A DNA stretch of 15,337 nt from Lachnospiraceae bacterium. GTDB lineage: Bacteria; Bacillota_A; Clostridia; Lachnospirales; Lachnospiraceae. Positions 13,914 to 15,337 of the stretch are shown here, piece by piece. How positions within the stretch are numbered: the stretch's first letter is position 1; each line of letters opens with the position of its first letter. Below the pieces are notes generated by a model. It saw nothing but the letters and a program-made list of their open reading frames with translations. It was not told where the DNA came from and made no database searches. The stretch lies in the NCBI GenBank assembly GCA_024689605.1, contig JAILDD010000096.1, forward strand, positions 1 to 15,337, in the 5' to 3' direction. Both the position numbers and the translations under genes were made by a program.

Positions 13914-15250
13914 TGAAAAAAGTTGTAGGTGTGCGTTTTCGTACAGCCGGTAAGGCATATTATTTTGATCCGGAGGATCATGAGCTCAAAAGGGGAACGG
14001 CAGTCATAGTCGATACCGCACAGGGAATGGAATACGGCATAGTGGCTCTTCCGCCGTATGATATAGAGGATGAAAAGGTAAAGCAGCCGCTTAAGCCCAT
14101 TATGAGGGTGGCTACGGAAAAGGATGCCGAACAGAATAAGGAAAATCTGGAACTCGAAAAAAAAGCCCTGAGGATCTGCAAGGAAAAGGTGGTAAATCAC
14201 GGGCTGGAAATGAAGCTCATTGATGCCGAATACAGTTTCGACAGAAATAAGCTGACTTTTTATTTCACTGCAGACGGCAGGGTAGATTTCAGGGAACTGG
14301 TAAAGGATCTGGCCAGTGCTTTCCACACAAGGATAGAGCTCAGGCAGATAGGCGTACGTGACGCTACCAGGATTCTCGGCGGCATGGGGACATGCGGCAG
14401 GGAACTCTGCTGTCACGCATACATGACCGATTTTATACCGGTTTCCATCAAGATGGCCAAGGAACAGAATCTTTCACTTAATCCCGGAAAGATTTCCGGA
14501 ATGTGCGGGAAACTTATGTGCTGTCTTTCCTATGAGGTTGAGGCATATTCATATCTTAATAAGCGTATGCCTAAAAACGGCGAGAAGGTAACCCTTCCGG
14601 ACGGAACACAGGGAATCGCTCAGAATGTTGATATACTGCGTGGCCGTGTAAAGGTAATGACCGAGGTTAACGGTGAGAAGCAGCTGGAGGAGTATTCGGC
14701 AGATGAGCTTGAATTTAAGAGACGCTTCAAAGAAGAAAATAAAGAGGCTGAAGCTGCGGAAAACGATATACCGGAAATCCTTGACGGTGAAGAAGCTGCA
14801 GAGCTGGCAGAACTCATGGATGACGAAAATTCTTCGGTGCAGGCAGATGAAGAACATATGCCCGAGCAGGATGGCCGTGACAGGGGCAGTGATCCAGGAA
14901 AAGGTAATGGGAAAAAGAATAAGAAATTCAGGAATAATAAAAAGGATCATTTCAGGAATAAGAAAGATGCCGGAGACGGTGAGCATGATAATGACCTGAA
15001 TAATACGAAGAATAACCCAAATAATAATGAGGGCAGGTCAGAGGGAGATCACAGTCATCCGGGCAGGAACAGAGAAAACAAGGACAATAGGGATAACAGA
15101 CAGAAAAAGAATTTTAATAAAAAGCAGGGAAAGCATTTTAATAAAGACCATAACAAAAACTTCAATAAAGGCTATAACAAGGGACCGAAGGATAACGGCG
15201 GCAATGTGAATGGCGGAACAGAAGGAAAAGGTGGCGGAAGCACGGACTGA
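13913..15250 (+). CDS. ricT: RicT/YaaT (PSP1 domain) with long disordered basic tail
   Basis: RicT (YaaT) belongs to the RicA-RicF-RicT complex, which in B. subtilis binds iron-sulfur clusters and guides RNase Y-dependent mRNA processing, with effects on sporulation, competence and biofilm. Residues 1 to about 250 form the PSP1 region (VGVRFRTAGKAYYFDP, YGIVALPPYD, KLTFYFTADGRVDFRELVKDLA). Both cysteine clusters are present: Cys161, Cys166 and Cys167 (TCGRELCCH), and Cys198, Cys203 and Cys204 (MCGKLMCCLS). After an acidic stretch (about 265-320), residues about 325-445 are almost entirely Asn, Lys, Gly, Asp and Arg, with repeats such as NFNKG and HFNK. B. subtilis YaaT is about 275 residues, so the tail is an extension. 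The ATG overlaps the holB stop, with AAGGAG at 13896-13901. trmN6 starts inside its 3' end. Confidence 0.93.
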   Translation: MKKVVGVRFRTAGKAYYFDPEDHELKRGTAVIVDTAQGMEYGIVALPPYDIEDEKVKQPLKPIMRVATEKDAEQNKENLELEKKALRICKEKVVNHGLEMKLIDAEYSFDRNKLTFYFTADGRVDFRELVKDLASAFHTRIELRQIGVRDATRILGGMGTCGRELCCHAYMTDFIPVSIKMAKEQNLSLNPGKISGMCGKLMCCLSYEVEAYSYLNKRMPKNGEKVTLPDGTQGIAQNVDILRGRVKVMTEVNGEKQLEEYSADELEFKRRFKEENKEAEAAENDIPEILDGEEAAELAELMDDENSSVQADEEHMPEQDGRDRGSDPGKGNGKKNKKFRNNKKDHFRNKKDAGDGEHDNDLNNTKNNPNNNEGRSEGDHSHPGRNRENKDNRDNRQKKNFNKKQGKHFNKDHNKNFNKGYNKGPKDNGGNVNGGTEGKGGGSTD

Positions 15251-15337
15251 AACAAAAATAGAAATAAAAGAAAATGAGAGGCTCGATGATCTTCAGATAT
15301 CGGGCCTTTTTATAATTCAGGACACGAAGCGTTTCTG
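15210..15337 (+). CDS. trmN6: tRNA1(Val) (adenine-37-N6) methyltransferase, N-terminal fragment (cut by window edge)
   Basis: Only 42 residues are visible. After a charged leader (MAEQKEKVAEARTETKIEIK) comes NERLDDLQISGLFIIQDTKRF, which matches the N-terminal signature of YabB/TrmN6 enzymes (ERLDDL...IIQ...F), leading into the Rossmann methyltransferase domain beyond the window. The family methylates A37 of tRNA1(Val). The ATG at 15210 is fixed by an in-frame TGA immediately before it (ATG TGA ATG at 15204-15212); a GTG at 15231 is the alternative. It overlaps yaaT by 41 nt in another frame. In B. subtilis yabB lies just after yaaT and yabA, which supports the call. Confidence 0.82.
   Translation, partial: MAEQKEKVAEARTETKIEIKENERLDDLQISGLFIIQDTKRF

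Overview
The window looks like part of the chromosome of an anaerobic Bacillota, most probably class Clostridia and family Lachnospiraceae. This is inferred from F-type ATP synthase genes of clostridial type, the Gram-positive yaaO/yaaR/holB/yaaT/trmN6 gene neighbourhood, extracytoplasmic wall proteins with Gram-positive secretion signals, and moderate GC content. Every gene I can support lies on the + strand. I see no tRNA, rRNA, CRISPR array, insertion sequence or phage gene.

Region 1 (1-2749) is the 3' end of the ATP synthase operon: the gamma subunit (5' end outside the window), beta and epsilon. A perfect 10-bp hairpin separates beta from epsilon, and a terminator-like hairpin follows epsilon. 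The 3' arm of that second hairpin is itself a strong Shine-Dalgarno sequence for the next gene, and a good promoter-like sequence lies just upstream, in the end of atpC.

Region 2 (2754-8937) is a cell-envelope cluster. It holds a large membrane-anchored protein with a beta-propeller-like middle and what looks like a catalytically dead papain-like (C39-like) C-terminus; a secreted coiled-coil NlpC/P60 peptidoglycan endopeptidase 20 nt downstream; and, behind its own consensus promoter, a membrane-anchored L,D-transpeptidase with low-complexity tails at both ends. The last two proteins would respectively cut and cross-link peptidoglycan.

Region 3 (8942-15337) is a version of the conserved Firmicutes yaaO-tmk-yaaQ-yaaR-holB-yaaT-yabA-trmN6 neighbourhood. 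Here it reads: Orn/Lys/Arg decarboxylase family protein; zinc-ribbon membrane protein with extracytoplasmic beta domains; guanylate-kinase-like protein (in the place of tmk); YaaR; DNA polymerase III delta'; RicT/YaaT with a long disordered basic tail; and the start of tRNA1(Val) methyltransferase TrmN6. From the zinc-ribbon gene on, the genes abut or overlap (TAGATG, a 20-nt overlap, a 12-nt gap, TAATG, a 41-nt overlap), which indicates one translationally coupled operon.

The window is mostly ordinary core genome. The best candidates for something undescribed are the propeller/pseudo-peptidase protein, the zinc-ribbon membrane protein, and the composite promoter-hairpin-ribosome-binding-site element after atpC.
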